Shown here: one piece after another, positions 22,836-37,116 of the stretch | Numbering within the stretch: position 1 is the stretch's first letter | Layout of the letters: each line of letters begins with the position of its first letter | Assembly (NCBI GenBank): GCA_023935145.1 | Contig: CM043703.1 | Span: 25,939,727 to 26,003,726 of the forward strand | DNA length: 64,000 bases | Direction of reading: 5' to 3' | Origin: Bretschneidera sinensis | Taxonomy: Eukaryota; Streptophyta; Magnoliopsida; Brassicales; Akaniaceae | The notes under the pieces: model-generated | Told to the model about the DNA's origin: nothing | What the model saw: the letters and a program-made list of their open reading frames with translations, nothing else | Databases searched by the model: none | Position numbers and translations under genes: made by a program

Positions 22836-25800
22836 GATGACACGTGGACGTGCTAGAGCTAGTGTTGGAGTTGTTGATTTGAAAAGGCGTGGTAGGCCCC
22901 TAATATTTTTGACAAGTCGATGTTGAGTCTGAATCTATGGTTCCTAAAAGGGAGCGTGTTGATAGTATGATTTATATTAGTAATATAATTGATATTAGTA
23001 AAGGTATGAGAAAATATGAAGTTGAAAGAGATGAGCTAAGATAAACTATTACACATGCTCTTGAGAAAATGAGTATAATAGATGATAGAGTTGATAGCTT
23101 ATAGCATAGACATGATGAACACGCTAGAGCAGTGTCTGAGGTTGTTAATCCAGTAATGATAGACGTATAAAAAGGAGGAAAAGTAAGTTTATGCATTAGA
23201 TACAGAGAGATTGTTAAGCTGAATGTCGTGTTGTTTAAAGGATCTATGAATCTTTTTACACCTAAGTTCTAGGGGGAACATGTAGAGAGATTATTTAATA
23301 TTTTACCAATAAATAACAGGTAAAGGGTCATCTTTACTACATCAAGATAGAGAAAGTCCCTAGAATGGTGGGAGGATATCGTTCCCAGGGTAAATGCAGA
23401 TGTTGATAAATCCTTAACCTAAAATGGGCTTAAGAAAAATTTTCTTGATAAATACTTTCCTTATACCCTTTAGAGCCTAACAAGATAGAGATTTTATTTG
23501 AGGTAAATGTATTGACTATGACTCAGTATGATAAGAGATTTGTGGCTTGTCGAGGTTTGTACCGAAAATGGTAGACCTAGAGGAAAAAAAATGTAAAAGG
23601 TTCATAGATGAACTATGTTTTAAGATTTGATCAAAACTATCTTACATGAGGCATATAAATTATGTCGGATTGGTGTATATAACACTTCAGATTGAGAAGG
23701 ATGTGATAGAAATAAGAGGAAAGAGGAATTGACAAAAGAGGTCTAGATTTGAGGAAACCAGAGATGGCACCAATATGAGTGCGCAGGGTGGGAGACCACT
23801 TAGAGGAAGTGTTCTTTGTCACAGAGAATTGAAGTACAGAGTCAGAGGTAAGTGGGATCTGCTACTTCAGTAGCTTAGAATACTATTGGTGGGACCCTCA
23901 GATTTGGGAGATAGGTTATAAAAACTGGGAATCATGGCAAATGAAGTAAGTTGCCACCAAGGAAAAGTGGTAATCTAATGTAGGATTGAGAAACAGAAGT
24001 TTGTTATAGATATATTTAGATAAGATATTTATCTCAGAATTATCAAAATTTGAAGTGCTTTGTGTGTAGAGAAGGTGGACATAACAATGTTGGTTAATCT
24101 TGGTGCAACCCATTCTTTTACATCCAATATTCATATGAAGTCTATTGAAGTATGTATTAGTCATTTGATGCAAAATATTTTATTGAAGTTCCCACTAGAG
24201 TAGAGTGATAATTATAAATGCTTACAATGGTAGTGTGATTCATATCAGTGATAGAGAATCTGAAGCTGATTTATTATCTTTGAATATGATTTAATTTTGA
24301 GAGTAAATTGGTTGTTAACGTATTATACTGGGGCTGATTGTTCCAAAAAGAAGGTAGTGCTCAAGATATGGACATGAAGAGTTTAACTTTTAGGGAGAAC
24401 ATAAGATATTCTCGAGCTATCTAACTTTTAGGGAGAACATAAGATATTCTCGAGCTATCTTATTTTGCTCTGACCACTAGGAGATGATTAAAGAAGGGTT
24501 GTGAGGAGTATTTGGCATACATGATGGATTCTGAAAAGGAAAATAGGAAGTTAGAATAAATCCTAATGGTGAAAGATTATTCTAATGTAATTTTTGATGA
24601 GTTGCCTAGTTGTTTCCCAAGGATTAAATTCTTTATTGATGTGATACTAGGTTCATCACATCTATCCATTAGCACCCTACAGAGTGACACCTACTGGGTT
24701 AAGAGAGTTGAAAGTTCAAGAGTTGTTAGATAAATAATTCATTCGATTAAATGCATCGCCATGAGGAGCCCACGTAATGATTGTGAAGAAAGAAAGATGG
24801 AACAATGAAATTATATATAGACTATAAATAGTTGAATAAGAACAAATATATTTTACCCAGGATAAATGATTTTTTTTGAGTAATTGCAAGGAGTAAGAGT
24901 GTTTTCTAAGATAAACCTGAGATCAGGTTATCACCAATTAAGGATAGAGAATGGAGACGTGCCTAAGACTGGTTTTGGGATATGTTATAGTCATAAGCTT
25001 TTTGTGATGTCATTTGGATTAACTAATGTTCCAAAAACATTTATGGACTTGATGAATAAAGTAGTTAAACTATATCTTAACAAGTTTATGGCTGTATTTG
25101 AGATTCTAATATATTCTAAAAAGGAAAAACAACATGTGAAACATTAAACAGTGTGTTGAAGATTCTAAGAAGAGAGAAATTATATGCAAAGTTCTCTAAG
25201 TGTGAGTGTTGGCTGAATGAGATAACTTTCTTGGAACATGTAATATCGAAAATTAGCATAACAGTTGATCCACAAAAGGTAGAGACAACGTTAAGTTGGG
25301 AGAGACCAACTAATGTGACTGAGATTATAATCTTCTTGGGGTTAGCTAGTTATTATAGAAGATTTTTTCAAAATTTTTCTATTATTATAATACTGTTGAA
25401 TAGACTGACCAGGAAAGATGTGAGATTGTATGGTGAGGGAAGTGTAAGAAAAATTTTCTAATTACTAAAGGAGAAATTGACTAACAACTGCAGTATTGGT
25501 GTTTCCTTCTGGTGATGAAGGATTTGTGGTGTATAGTGATACGTCACATCAATGATTGGGATTTATGTAACATAGGAAAGCTATGACCCATACTTCTAGG
25601 CAATTGAAGATTTATGATAGAAATTACCCTACTCATGACTTAGAGTTGGCTGCTATAATGTTTACGTTAAAGATTGGAGACATCATCTGTATGGAGCCAC
25701 TTGTGAAATATTCATAGGTTGTAAGAGTTTGACATACCTACCTACCCAGAGAGAGTTGAATTGGAGGCAAAGATGATAGATGGAGTTATTAGTAATGATG

Positions 25801-27100
25801 ATTGTACAATTCACTATCATCTAGAAAATGCAAAGGTGATAGTTGATGCATTAAGTAGAAAGTCTACAAGAAGGTTAACTGCTATTGGGAGTCCTGATGT
25901 GAAATTGAGGATAGATTTAAAAGAGATAAGAATGAAGTTGAATATCAGTAATAGAGGATCATAGTTAACGAATATGGTTGTACAGTCATTCATGGTAAAA
26001 TGTTTTAGAGATGTAAGATAGAGATGAAGAGATAGAAAATATTAAAGATTGAGTGCTTATTGGAAAGCATTTTGAGTTCGAAATTTGAAACGAGGGTATT
26101 CTGGTATTAGAACATGGAAATTATGTTCCAAATAATGCGGAGTTGAGAAAGAAGATAATGAGAAAGGCACATGATGATACAGATTCAATGCAACCAAGTA
26201 ACAATAAGATGTATAGAGGATTGAGATAAAATTTTTGGTGGTCAAGATTGAAGAAAGATGTAGTTGAGATTGTAAGCTTGTATGGAGTACCATTAAGCAT
26301 AGTGTCAAACAGAGATGCTAGAATTACATTTTGGTTTTTGAGAGGCTTTCAGAAAGCCACAAGTACACAATTGCAATTTAATATAATTTTCATGCTCAGA
26401 CAGAAAGGATTATTAGAGAACTAGAAGATATGTTGAGGATAAATATGATGAATTTTCTCAGTAAGTTGGGATGCTTACATGCCACCAATTGAAATTTTTT
26501 ATAATAATCAGTATCAAACTAGTATTGTGATGGCACCGATTGAGACATTGTATGGTAGGAGGTGTAAAACTCCTATATGTTGGGAAGCAATAGGAGAGAG
26601 AAATATATCTGGTCTATCAATTATTGAGTTAACAACTGAGAGGGTCAAATTGGTTAGAAAGAACCGTAAAGTAGCACAGAGTAGACTGAATAGCTATGCT
26701 GATACTAAGAGAAGACTTCTTGAGTTTCAAGTGATTGGGTTTATTGAAAAATATCTCTGTGAAAAGGTATATTGAGATTTAAACAGGAAAGAAAAGCTGA
26801 ATCCGAGGTATGTGGGACCCTATGAGGTTGTCGAGAAAGTTGGGCTAGTGTGAGTAGCCTGGATTTGCCCCCAGAACTAAAACATTTATATAATGTGTTT
26901 CATGTTTCACTTTTAAGAAAGTGTTTACATGATGAATATTATAATATTTCGAGCTAAGTTATAGAAATTCAGAAAGATTGGGCTTATATACAAGTACCAG
27001 TGAAAATTTTAGATAAAAAGAACAAATTGTGTATAATAAAATAATTTCATTAGTTCAAGTTCTGTGAAGGAATAAGGATGTTGAAGAAATTATATGAAAG
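22836..27100 (+). pseudogene. Gag-pol of the Tekay/Del-like gypsy element (heavily decayed)
   Basis: A basic gag start (MTRGRARASVGVV, about 22837) is soon broken. RT is the clearest part: FSKINLRSGYHQLRIENGDVPKTGF at about 24900-24970, then VMSFGLTNVPKTFMDLMN. The catalytic block is altered to FEILIYSK, so the two aspartates are gone. The RT C-terminus LGLASYYRRFFQNFS lies near 25337, and the RNase H end DALSRKS near 25845. Integrase C-terminal sequence (26479-26775; TLYGRRCKTPICW) and RYVGPYEVVEKVG near 26810 follow. No frame longer than about 100 codons survives. Confidence 0.85.
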
Positions 27101-27192
27101 TGTGAGACAATTTTGAGAAGTATTATTCACTTCTGTTTCTGGAATTAGGTAAGAAAATCTCGAGGATGAAATTTTTATAAGGTGAGAAGATT

Positions 27193-29315
27193 TGTAATAC
27201 CCGTAATCGTAAATTAAGGGTAAATAAGTAATTTAATAAATATGACATGAAATTAAAATAATATATTCACGCGAAGGAATTAGTATTGAATTAAATAATT
27301 TTTTTGAAAAAAAACAGAATGCATGGAAGCGTAATTACAAAGAAAATGGAAAACAAAAAGAAAATCAAACGTCCAGGACGTCATGAAGAAAGAAAGAAAG
27401 AAAAAAAAATGTTTTCCAAAAAAAAAAGGAAGAAAAGTGGAAAATGTGGCAGTAGGTGGCACTTTGGAAGCCATGCATGTCTTCCAAGTTGCAAGCACAA
27501 GGTGATTTTTGGCTGCATTTGTTGCAGCTGTAAAATTGCAATAGTGGGAGGCGGCAATCGCCGCTTATAAATTGAAATTATTCATTTTCAAATCTCGTTT
27601 GGTTTTCCTTCAATTACGCATTTTCTCAAAGCAATTAGGGACCAAAAAAAGGTTGAAAAAGCAAATTTTTGAAGGGATTTACTGCGGAATATCAAGAGAA
27701 TCACGAAAAGCTATCAGAAAAATAGAAGGTAATAACATAGTGTTTATTTTTTAATTTTAAGCATTCATGAAATTTCCTCGAATTTAAAGTGGAGATTTTC
27801 AAATGGTGTGGTTTATAACGAATTGAAGAATAAATTAGAAATTTAATATAAATATGATGTCAGGTGTTGACAATCAACAATCGGAGGGAAATTCTGAGTG
27901 GAACGGGAAAAGCAATGAGGTAATCCACGGGTAGCTTTAAATGCTACGTGGGGAGTTAGATTTACTTTAAGTAATCTAAATAAAAATGAAATATCTAGTA
28001 ATAATATTAAAGAAATTATCAGCTTATGCTTTAGTGGTAGATAAAAATTTGATTGATAGGTATGAGATGAATTTTGGACATGTAGAAAATTATTAGGGGA
28101 GAAATAATATTTTTGGAATAATAAGTTGATTTAATAATAAAAGCGATAAATTAAATTCTTGATGAGCTATGGTTGATGTTTTGATACGAATTATGAGGAG
28201 CTGAAAATTGGTGGATCTTGACAAGCTAAGATGGATGATTTGATGTGATTTATGATGAGAGGAATTTTGTGAAAATTTTTATAATAATTTAAGGAAAGAC
28301 ATGATAGTTAAATTTAAATATTTTGAGTTCATGTTGTTTTTATATTATTGTTCATATGCATATGCATTAAATAAAAGAAAAGAGCTGGGAAGGGGCTAGT
28401 CTAATTGAAAAACCGTTACAGCCGATGTGGCTGGAAATAAAAGGGACACCGTGACAGCCAGTTATGCTGGAAATAAATTTGTAATAGCCGGGATAAGCTG
28501 TAAAGAAAAAACCGGGAGGGGCCAGTCTAGGATAATAAAAACATGTCGACATGTGAGAAGATGTTCCCATAATAATAATTTATGCATTGCATCTGTTTTA
28601 ATTATTGCTTGCATTATTGAAATACTGATGTGTGGTGCGTTATTTTGAATTTATTTATAGATGGATGAGTCTCATAGAGAGAGACAGTTACAGTAAGAAA
28701 ATACATAAAAGTATGAGGTGATAGTAATTATCTAAATTTTAAACTTTACGCTGTGAACCTCATTACGAGGTAATTATGAGACAATTGATGGTCACAAGGT
28801 GAAACAACAAATAAGAAGAAGAGATTGATAGAGAATGAAACTTATGATATGTGTAGTGATAGTGGAATGCTAGTATCAAGTTGTATGAGATAGAAATGAT
28901 TAAATATTGAAAGACCTTTTATACATATTGAGTACTTTTAGTAAATTTAATTCACTGAGCTTGTGAAGCTCATCTCTTATTGTACAATGATTTCAGGTAG
29001 CAGGCAGGACAAATAGTTTGATGAGTTGAAGTTAAGATGAAATCATTATTTGTAAGCCACGTACGTGTCGACATCCTCAGACAAAAGAGAAAATGAAATT
29101 AAAAATTTTATTTGTAAATGTTCATGCATTTTACGTTATATATTATATTAAGTTAATATCAGATTGATGTATCTCCCTTGTTGAGGGTTGAGGATTGATG
29201 TAAAGGAAATTTCTGTTAGTATTTTTTTTTATTGTTGCATATATGTGTCGTGCTGGGATTTTCAAAATGTGACAACATCGTCTCGGGGGTGGCCAACCCG
29301 GGATGGATCATTACA
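27193..29315 (+). repeat. 3' LTR of the Tekay/Del-like gypsy element
   Basis: 2123 bp, preceded by a purine-rich tract (aggtgagaaga). Same start and end as the 5' LTR. The last bases read ggatggatcattaca. Confidence 0.9.
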
Positions 29316-29408
29316 TAGACTCTACCCAAATTTTTCTAAAACTAACACTTAGTTTTTTAAAAACTGTTTTTCTCTCCTTAGTTTTGTCATCATCAAAAAG
29401 GGAGAGAT

Positions 29409-30530
29409 TGTTGACCCGTATTTGATTTGAATAATGACAAAACACTACTGCACTAACAGCTTTATCTAATTGTTTAAGCGATAAAAACATTCAGTACGGA
29501 AACAAGATGCAAGAACTCGACGCGATTCAGACACCAAAACAAGACAGAAAATCTAGAATAGGCATCAAAGTAATTGAAATAATTGTAAATCTATTGTGTT
29601 CAATTACATAGTTTGATCTGTGGCTCAATTTACAAAAGACTTTGAAAAAACTAAAAATACAAAAAGTTTTTAAGTCAAAAACTATTTTTGAAAAGGAAAA
29701 CTAGGTTGAAAGACAACCCAATCGACTGGGTCCCTATACCAGTCGACTAGGATATGGACAGAAAGTTCCTAGTTGACTGGTAACTTCACCAAGTCGACTA
29801 GTCCTCTGACCCAGTCAACTGGTACTCTCCCTAAGCCTAAAAAGTGAAAAAATTTCACTTAACCCAGTCGACTGGTAATTCAAAAATATGACCGTTTGAG
29901 ACGCAGGACTTGAGAATTTAATGCCCCAAACCTACCAAGTCAGAGTTAAATGACCATATTGCTTCAAGGTTATATAAACCCACTTCAATGAGCATTTAAA
30001 ATAAAAAGAGAACACATTCAATTCATAAAATAGCTCATTAATTCTCAAAAGCTTTGAAAAAATTATTGTTGAGTCATTCTTCAAGCTTGTTCTTGAAATA
30101 GAGATATTGTTCATTTGTAAAAGCACTTATTGCTATCTCTCTGCCATTTAGTTTACAGCAAATTTCATTTATTATAAAGGGAAAGAGTTGGTATAACTCT
30201 TAGAGTGTTTAGGATTAAACACTTCATTGTAGCTTCCGTGAGGAAGAGATCGGTTGTAAGGTTTGTGCAACACCCATAAAGTTGCACGACTAAAGATTTT
30301 AGTGGATTGCTTCAAGGAGGTTTTTTGAAGAGAGTGGACATAGGGTCAGAGATATTATGATATTGTCGAACAACGGAGTTTACATTATATCTTCCTAAAC
30401 ATTTTTACTTTTCAAGCATATTATTTGATTGTGTGCTTTGTGTATTTAACTGTTTAAAAAATTGCAAGTTAATTAGCAAAGATTTTTAAAACCCAATTCA
30501 CCCCTGCTTGGGTTTGAACCTCGGTTTACA
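29409..30530 (+). repeat. 3' LTR of Copia-A
   Basis: 1122 bp. The AGTCGACT palindromes lie at about 29717-29880 and a TATA box (tatataaa) at 29971-29978. It ends gggtttgaacctcggtttaca, immediately before the resumed LINE sequence. Confidence 0.92.
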
Positions 30531-32058
30531 GCCTTCTAACCTTCTCATCGTCTTGGACGGTCCATTTAATCCATTCCACTAGATTAAGGGAGAAAACGGA
30601 AGCATGTGAACGGAAAGGGGTTGGAAACCCAAACTTGCGTTGAGAGTTCACAATCCCTTAGGATATGAAGACTAGATTCTATTGTACATTCATATGTGTT
30701 ACACTAAGGAGAAGAAACAAGGTTTCTAATGACTCAATGTTCATTTCACAAAAAAATGATTTCGAATAGCGAGTCACATATATGTCTTGCACTTTTGAGG
30801 ACATTTCAAATGCCAAATCCAATACCAAGACTCCTTATTATCTAAATTAACTCGGTCCTTTAACAAGAAAGACTACATTGATTTTGTTGAGAAAATTCCA
30901 TTCATGTTAGCCCTCCAAATAAGCTTATCTTCCAAACATAATTAAAAGGGATGGGAACAACCATGATTTGTTTTATAACTGCAGAAGGAAAGGAGAATAA
31001 AGATGGCCTAAGGACTATCTTTTGTTATTGTCAATAATAGCATCCACCAGGAGCTTTTCTTTACCATCTGCTATCACAATGCCCTTCATATCTTTTAAAG
31101 CAAAAGGTCCATCCAATGATCATTCCAAATGGAGGTATGTTTTCGATCCCTAGTCATTTCACTAGTCATTTTTTAAGACAAGGAACAAATTTGAGAATGC
31201 TTTTCAACACATGAGAATCATTAAGGTTGTTTGGAAAAACATTAAGGGAATGATAGACAAAGAGAATATTCTTACCCTTAGGATACTTGTGATCAAAAGC
31301 TTGAACCCAAGTAAAATCAACCGGAGTTAAGATCTGCCAAGCAAGTTTGGCAAGGATTGCATCATTGGCTTCTCTTGATTTCTGAATACTAAGATCGCCT
31401 TTTTCTTAGACTTACACATTATTTCCTTATTAACAAGATGAACTTTTTGGCTTTCGACAGTGTAACTCCAAATAAAATCTCAATTCAACTTGTCCAGTTT
31501 ATCATAAATACTCTGAGGCAAGTAATTAATCTACATGTTGTAGGTTAGAATAACAGACATGACATTTTGGACAAGAGCGATACACCCTACTAAATTCAAC
31601 ATTTTAGCTTTCCAGCTTACTAGGTGATCATGAACTTTCTCCACCAATGGATTGAAGGTAGCTTTAATAACTCTAGAATGATGAATGGGAATCCACTTAT
31701 TCCTTCCTAACTACGTAGTCAGAGGAATATTACATTGGGTATTGATAGATCGCATATTTTCAAAAGGTCAATTTGGAGAAATATAAATATGATATTTCTC
31801 CAATCTTAGCCTGATTTCAAGAAGCCTTATAAAAGAAAATTAAATCATTTGTAAGGAAAATATAGGAGAGTTTCAGACCCCCCATTCTCCTCCTAGTTGA
31901 ATATGCTTCTACTTATTAGCTTGAGTCCTAACCTAAACTAACTAAGATAAGCGCTCCATGCATAAGACAAAAAGATAGGGTGAGAGAAAAAATCCCTCGC
32001 GAAGCCTACAAGAAGGCTTAAAAACATACAAAGCCTCACCATTCCAAACCACAGGTGA
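30531..32058 (-). mobile_element. LINE (L1-type) reverse transcriptase portion
   Basis: Translation of the minus strand gives, from high to low coordinates, FFLSPYLFVLCMERL (about 31990-31945), then PLVEKVHDHLVSWKAKMLNL (near 31650-31590), ALVQNVMSVILTYNM, YLPQSIYDKLDKLN, and SREANDAILAKLAWQILTP (near 31375-31320). These are the C-terminal RT motifs and the conserved SWK block of plant L1 elements. Scattered stops and frameshifts are present. The 3' remainder is at 4392-4964. The 5' half of the element (endonuclease, ORF1) is absent, so it was 5'-truncated near 32058. Confidence 0.85.
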
Positions 32059-32990
<932 letters not shown>

Positions 32991-33292
32991 CCTTCTCATT
33001 TTTCTTCCCTATTCATGTTTTTTCTCCTTAAGCAACCCAGATCTACATGAGGCAGCGCGACCTCGCGCACAGACCCTCGCGTAGAGATCTAACCCAAGTT
33101 TCAAAGTTGAAAACAATATGTTTTGATGCTATGTTACACAGTGAGAGAGTAGATCACCAAAGCAAAAACTCTGCAAAAAGGGTTTTCAATATTGTACTTT
33201 GAAGAAGAAACTCTACAATGAGCCTTTCTTCTCTCACTCTATTCATCTATGAGGTTCCTTCTTCAATCCATTTTTGGTACACTTCATTCTCT

Positions 33293-33309
33293 CTCTCTGT
33301 CTCTCTCTA

Positions 33310-33353
<44 letters not shown>
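33293..33353. repeat. Compound microsatellite (TC)n-(TA)n
   Basis: TC repeats with minor interruptions run to 33321, and TA repeats cover 33322-33353. Confidence 0.95.
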
Positions 33354-33357
<4 letters not shown>

Positions 33358-34256
33358 TGCTACTTTTTATCAAAAAGTCATAATTTAATTTTCAATCTTT
33401 AGTTTTTGTGGGTTTTCCCTCCTAATTACTGTACATGGCACAACATGTCTTTTTCTACAGCTTTAGGTCGCAAAATTCTTCTATGCATTGGGAAAGATGT
33501 AATATGATTTTGAGATGTTTTTTTAGACAGATCAATTTAACCCTTAGCGTTTTTAATTTGATGTAATGTCTTTCCTCCATCTAATTTTCGTTAATTATTA
33601 TGTTAAGTAAGACACGTCACACAAAGAAAAAAAAAACAAAAATTATAATTAAAAACTTAAAACAAATAAAAATAAAAATAAAAACTTAAAACTAAAAAAA
33701 ACTTTTCTTTATTGTTGTTGTTGTTGTTATTGTTGTCGTTGTTGTTGTGCTGAAAGATGCACCACAAATGCCCTAGCCGTCACAAGTTTGGTCTTCTTCT
33801 TCGATGGAATTTTTCAGCATCATTGTTGGAAAAATGCATCGTTTCATGTTTTCTAGGAGAAATCTCTATATTTTCAGCATTGTTTCACTTCTCTCATGGG
33901 GCTTTGAGTGTTTCTCCTTTGCTGCCCAAATTCTAGATGTCAAGTATTAGTCGGATTGATGCAGCTAGATCATTGTTGCACTTACAGTCCACCAATGGCG
34001 CCGATCTAATCGGTAGGCCATTGGATTTTGATGCGAAACGTTGCGTCGATTGTCTCTATAACAAAGCTGCAATGATGGCTGATCTTTAAGCCATGACGGC
34101 GAGGGATCCTTTGGTCGGTGGTGCATCCATCATGGTAGAGAACTTTGGGGTTGGCGTTGCTGGTGTGTGATCAAATTTTTTTCCTGTGATTTTCTCTTCA
34201 AATGGGGGTCGGGCTGTGTAGATAGCAAAATAGGTGTAGGGTTTCATTAAAGTTTT
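33354..34256. other. Unassigned intergenic DNA
   Basis: AT-rich, with an imperfect GTT repeat at about 33711-33750. No supported gene. Short open frames here have no recognisable motif. Confidence 0.4.
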
Positions 34257-34554
34257 GGATAAATTACACAAACCTCTCTTGAGGTAATGTATAATTGTAA
34301 GCACCACCCTTGCATCTTCTAAACCTTCACTTACACCCCCCTGATAGAAAAGATTAAATTTGATTTCATGTGATTAAATTCTTCTACTAGGGGTTGTAAG
34401 TGCTTACACTCCCTGGTAGGAAAGATTAAACTTGATTTCATGTGATCCCATGTGATTAAACTTTCCTATTAAGGGTGTAAATGAAGGTTTAAAAAATGTA
34501 AGGGAGGTGTTTACAATTATATGTTATCTCAAGAGAGGTCTATGTGATTTACCC
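34257..34554. mobile_element. Mutator-type MITE with 58-bp TIRs and 9-bp target duplication
   Basis: The left end ggataaattacacaaacctc and the right end (reverse complement gggtaaatcacatagacctc) match over about 58 bp with a few changes. The interior forms a second inverted repeat around the gattaaa-tttgatttcatgtg blocks. The flanks taaagtttt (34248-34256) and taatgtttt (34555-34563) agree at 8 of 9 bases, and a 9-bp duplication is the hallmark of Mutator-like insertion. It has no coding capacity. Confidence 0.82.
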
Positions 34555-34563
34555 TAATGTTTT

Positions 34564-36598
34564 CTTTAAAAATGGAGGATGTGTGGTCGAGTGGTAGAGG
34601 AAAAGGCTAGTGGTGGCTATGGCTAATGGGTGAGCAAGATTAAGAGATGGGAGATAAATTCTTTAGGATTCTTTAGGAGGTTCTTTTTTTTTAAAATAAA
34701 TAGTAATTAAATAGTGTAAGCTTAATTACATACATTATTTAATTTTTGTGTTTTCTTTTTCAATTTTAATTTGTAATCTTGTTTTTCTTGAGAGTGAACA
34801 TGTTTTTTTTAATTGAAGAATTAACAAAAACCTGGGAGACATTACATCGAATTAAAATGTTAGGGTTTAAATTGATTCGTCAAAAACTTTAAGTTTTAGT
34901 TATTTATAGGGTAAAATCTTAAGTTTTAAACTACATTTAAGCCTTTTTTTTAGTTACATTGTTTGTTTTCTTTGGTTGTTGAGATTGATTACTCGTACTT
35001 CCCAAGTTCTCAAATAAGAAAAAGAAAAAAAAAAGATGACTGAAAGTCTTATTTTGATTGAAATCAAGGATTGTGGTGAAATTTGTAAGTTTTGTGTAGA
35101 AAATAGGGTTGGTAAAGAATGATGAATAGTGTAAAAGTAATATAGTCTTTTACTTATTTTCTTATTTTAATGTCAATTAGCCAATCATATCAACCAAACT
35201 TAAGATTAAATTGTACCGTTTTAATAATTTGTAATCGTATCACATTTTAAATCTCAATTCCACCTCACAATAATTTTGTAAGTAAACTAAACAAGTCCTT
35301 ACGAGTTAACAAAAAACAATTTCAGAGAATTGAGTTATACTTTTCAAATTATGATGAAGACTTTTAATCTGCTTAAGCCATAATGTTTAAAGTGAAATTT
35401 GACCTTATTTTTATCCAACTATGCATTGTCCATCCTATACACAAGAATTTTTCAAGCTTTTAATTATAGAAATTTAAAAACAAAATAATGATAAAATTCT
35501 AGTGTAATGAGGTCAAAAGGCAAATATTATATACTGTAATAATATATATTATTATTAAAATTCAATTGTTTATTTCCAAAATCTAACTATTATATTATTA
35601 TATATTATAATATCATAAAAAATATTTATTTATATTTAATTATGTATTTTAATTATTGAAAATGACAAATATGGTAATTTAATTGTTTTGGTTTTTTTAA
35701 GACAATTGTTACGAGTTTTGGAGGAGATATAAAATGCAAAAGTAAGTTTTGTAAACGTTTGGAAAAAAATAGGAATAATCATATATTTAAAAATAATTAT
35801 AAAAAATTATATTTTAATGTATTAAAATTTTAAAATATTTTATACGTGACACAACAATATTTAAGAATTTATGGGAATACTAACTTGCAAACAAATTAGC
35901 ATTTTGCCCACATTTTTTTGGCAACATATACCCCTCAACAGTGACATTATTTGAGGGCAATCTTGTCCATCTACAAAAAAAGTTCTCATCCTTTAATCTG
36001 TCTCTCCTTCACGAACCCCACACCGTAACATCGTCATCCATCGATCTGCGTCGTCAGCATCAGAACTGAGAAAAGATCGATTGAGTCTTGTTGGATTTCA
36101 AGTCGGGCTATGTCGCCGACGCTGCTGCTCAGGACTGTCTTGCCATTTCAATTTTTTTTTTCTTTTTTAGGTTTTTGAGCCTAGATGGCTAGTCAAGCAA
36201 CAAAAAGTCCATCTTCTTTAGCAACTTTATGAAAGAGATCCTAATATAATTGAAGTTACATAATTTACATTCCTTATAAGAGATTCCGATTTGGAGTAAT
36301 AAAAATAATAGCTTGAATTTCATCAAGAATTCTAATTGGCTTTTTACGTTGATGGTGGTGGGCCGGTGGCGTGAGTTGAAAGCAGGCATTTGCTTTAAGA
36401 GATTTGCAGTCTGCTAATGGCTTAAAGTTCTTGTATCGTAAGTTCCCAAAAAAGAAAAAGAAATCGAAGAAGAGAAAGACGATATGGACTGGGGTATAGG
36501 GGAAATTTCTAACGTGTCCTTATTGGAGTGGCAAGGTTAGTTCTGGTGGGACAATGGTTAAATTTCTAATATGCCCTTTATTTTAATTGGATGGTAAG
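34564..36598. other. Unassigned AT-rich intergenic DNA
   Basis: Very AT-rich between about 35500 and 35900. A small GC-richer patch at 36015-36140 contains no supported ORF or TIR. I saw no gene. Confidence 0.4.
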
Positions 36599-37116
36599 TA
36601 GGAGTGGAAGTGAGTCGAGCACTTTGGCTTTCGAGAGAAGTTTGGTTCGAAACTCGATTAAATTTAGTTCAAACTTAAATTGTGATTTTGACTCGATTAG
36701 CTTATTGAGTCGAGTTAGAGTAATGTCAAATTCGGCTCGTTAGGCTCACGAACAAGCTCAATTTAATTAATAAATTAAATAAATATTATATATGTACTAT
36801 ATTTATTTTATACATATTTAATATATATATTATAAAAACATATATATTTATTTATTTTATTTTAATAATATAAATATCAAATTTATATATTTTATTTCGA
36901 AAAACATATATTTATTATTTTATTTCGAAAAACTAAAACTCTAAAAACTCGGCTCGAGTTCGAGTTGGTTCGCAAACCGAATTCGAGCCTGAATTTCACC
37001 TTACGAGTCGAGCTCGAGTTCAATTTTTTTAATTCATGCTCGGGTCAAATAAGTTTTTTACTCATGAGCTGAGCTTAAGCTTCCCTTAACTCGAACTCAG
37101 CTCGAATCCACCCATA
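36599..37116. mobile_element. hAT-type MITE (518 bp)
   Basis: The left terminus taggagtggaagtgagtcg pairs imperfectly with the reverse complement of the right terminus (tatgggtggattcgagctg). The subterminal regions are packed with gagtcgag/ctcgagtt motifs in both orientations, a common pattern in plant hAT-derived MITEs. The flanks atggtaag and atggcaaa agree at 6 of 8 bases, which fits an eroded 8-bp target duplication. The centre is AT-rich. Confidence 0.65.

Larger units (their letters stand above)
20597..29315 (+). mobile_element. Degenerate Ty3/gypsy element (Tekay/Del-like), full structure
   Basis: LTRs are 20597-22735 (2139 bp) and 27193-29315 (2123 bp). Both start TGTAATACCCGTAATC and end TTACA. 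A primer site TGGTATCAGAGC begins at 22740 (initiator Met tRNA type). The flanks gagac (20592-20596) and tagac (29316-29320) fit a 5-bp target duplication with one change. The coding region has gag, RT, RNase H and integrase in gypsy order but is full of stops. The C-terminal block after integrase (VPVKILDKKNK) resembles Tekay/Del chromoviruses. It inserted into the 3' non-coding region of Copia-A. Confidence 0.9.
4965..30530 (+). mobile_element. Copia-A: Sirevirus-like LTR retrotransposon, nested and disrupted
   Basis: The 5' LTR is 4965-10300 (swollen by an insertion) and the 3' LTR is 29409-30530; both begin TGTTGA and end TTTACA. The initiator-Met-tRNA-type primer site TGGTATCAAAGC starts at 10303, and a purine tract (aaaaagggagagat) precedes the 3' LTR. 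The flanks gccct (4960-4964) and gcctt (30531-30535) fit a 5-bp target duplication with one change. Gene order is gag, protease, integrase, RT, RNase H, then an extra ORF. That order, the large gag and the extra ORF fit the Sirevirus (SIRE/Maximus) lineage of Copia elements. The element landed in a LINE and was later invaded at 5394, 12550 and 20597. Stops and frameshifts run through gag and pol, so it is dead. Confidence 0.92.

Noticed and set aside
33480..33620. Possible MULE terminal sequence resembling the 47260-47404 region
   Set aside because: Similarity is limited to short words, no paired end or target duplication could be found.
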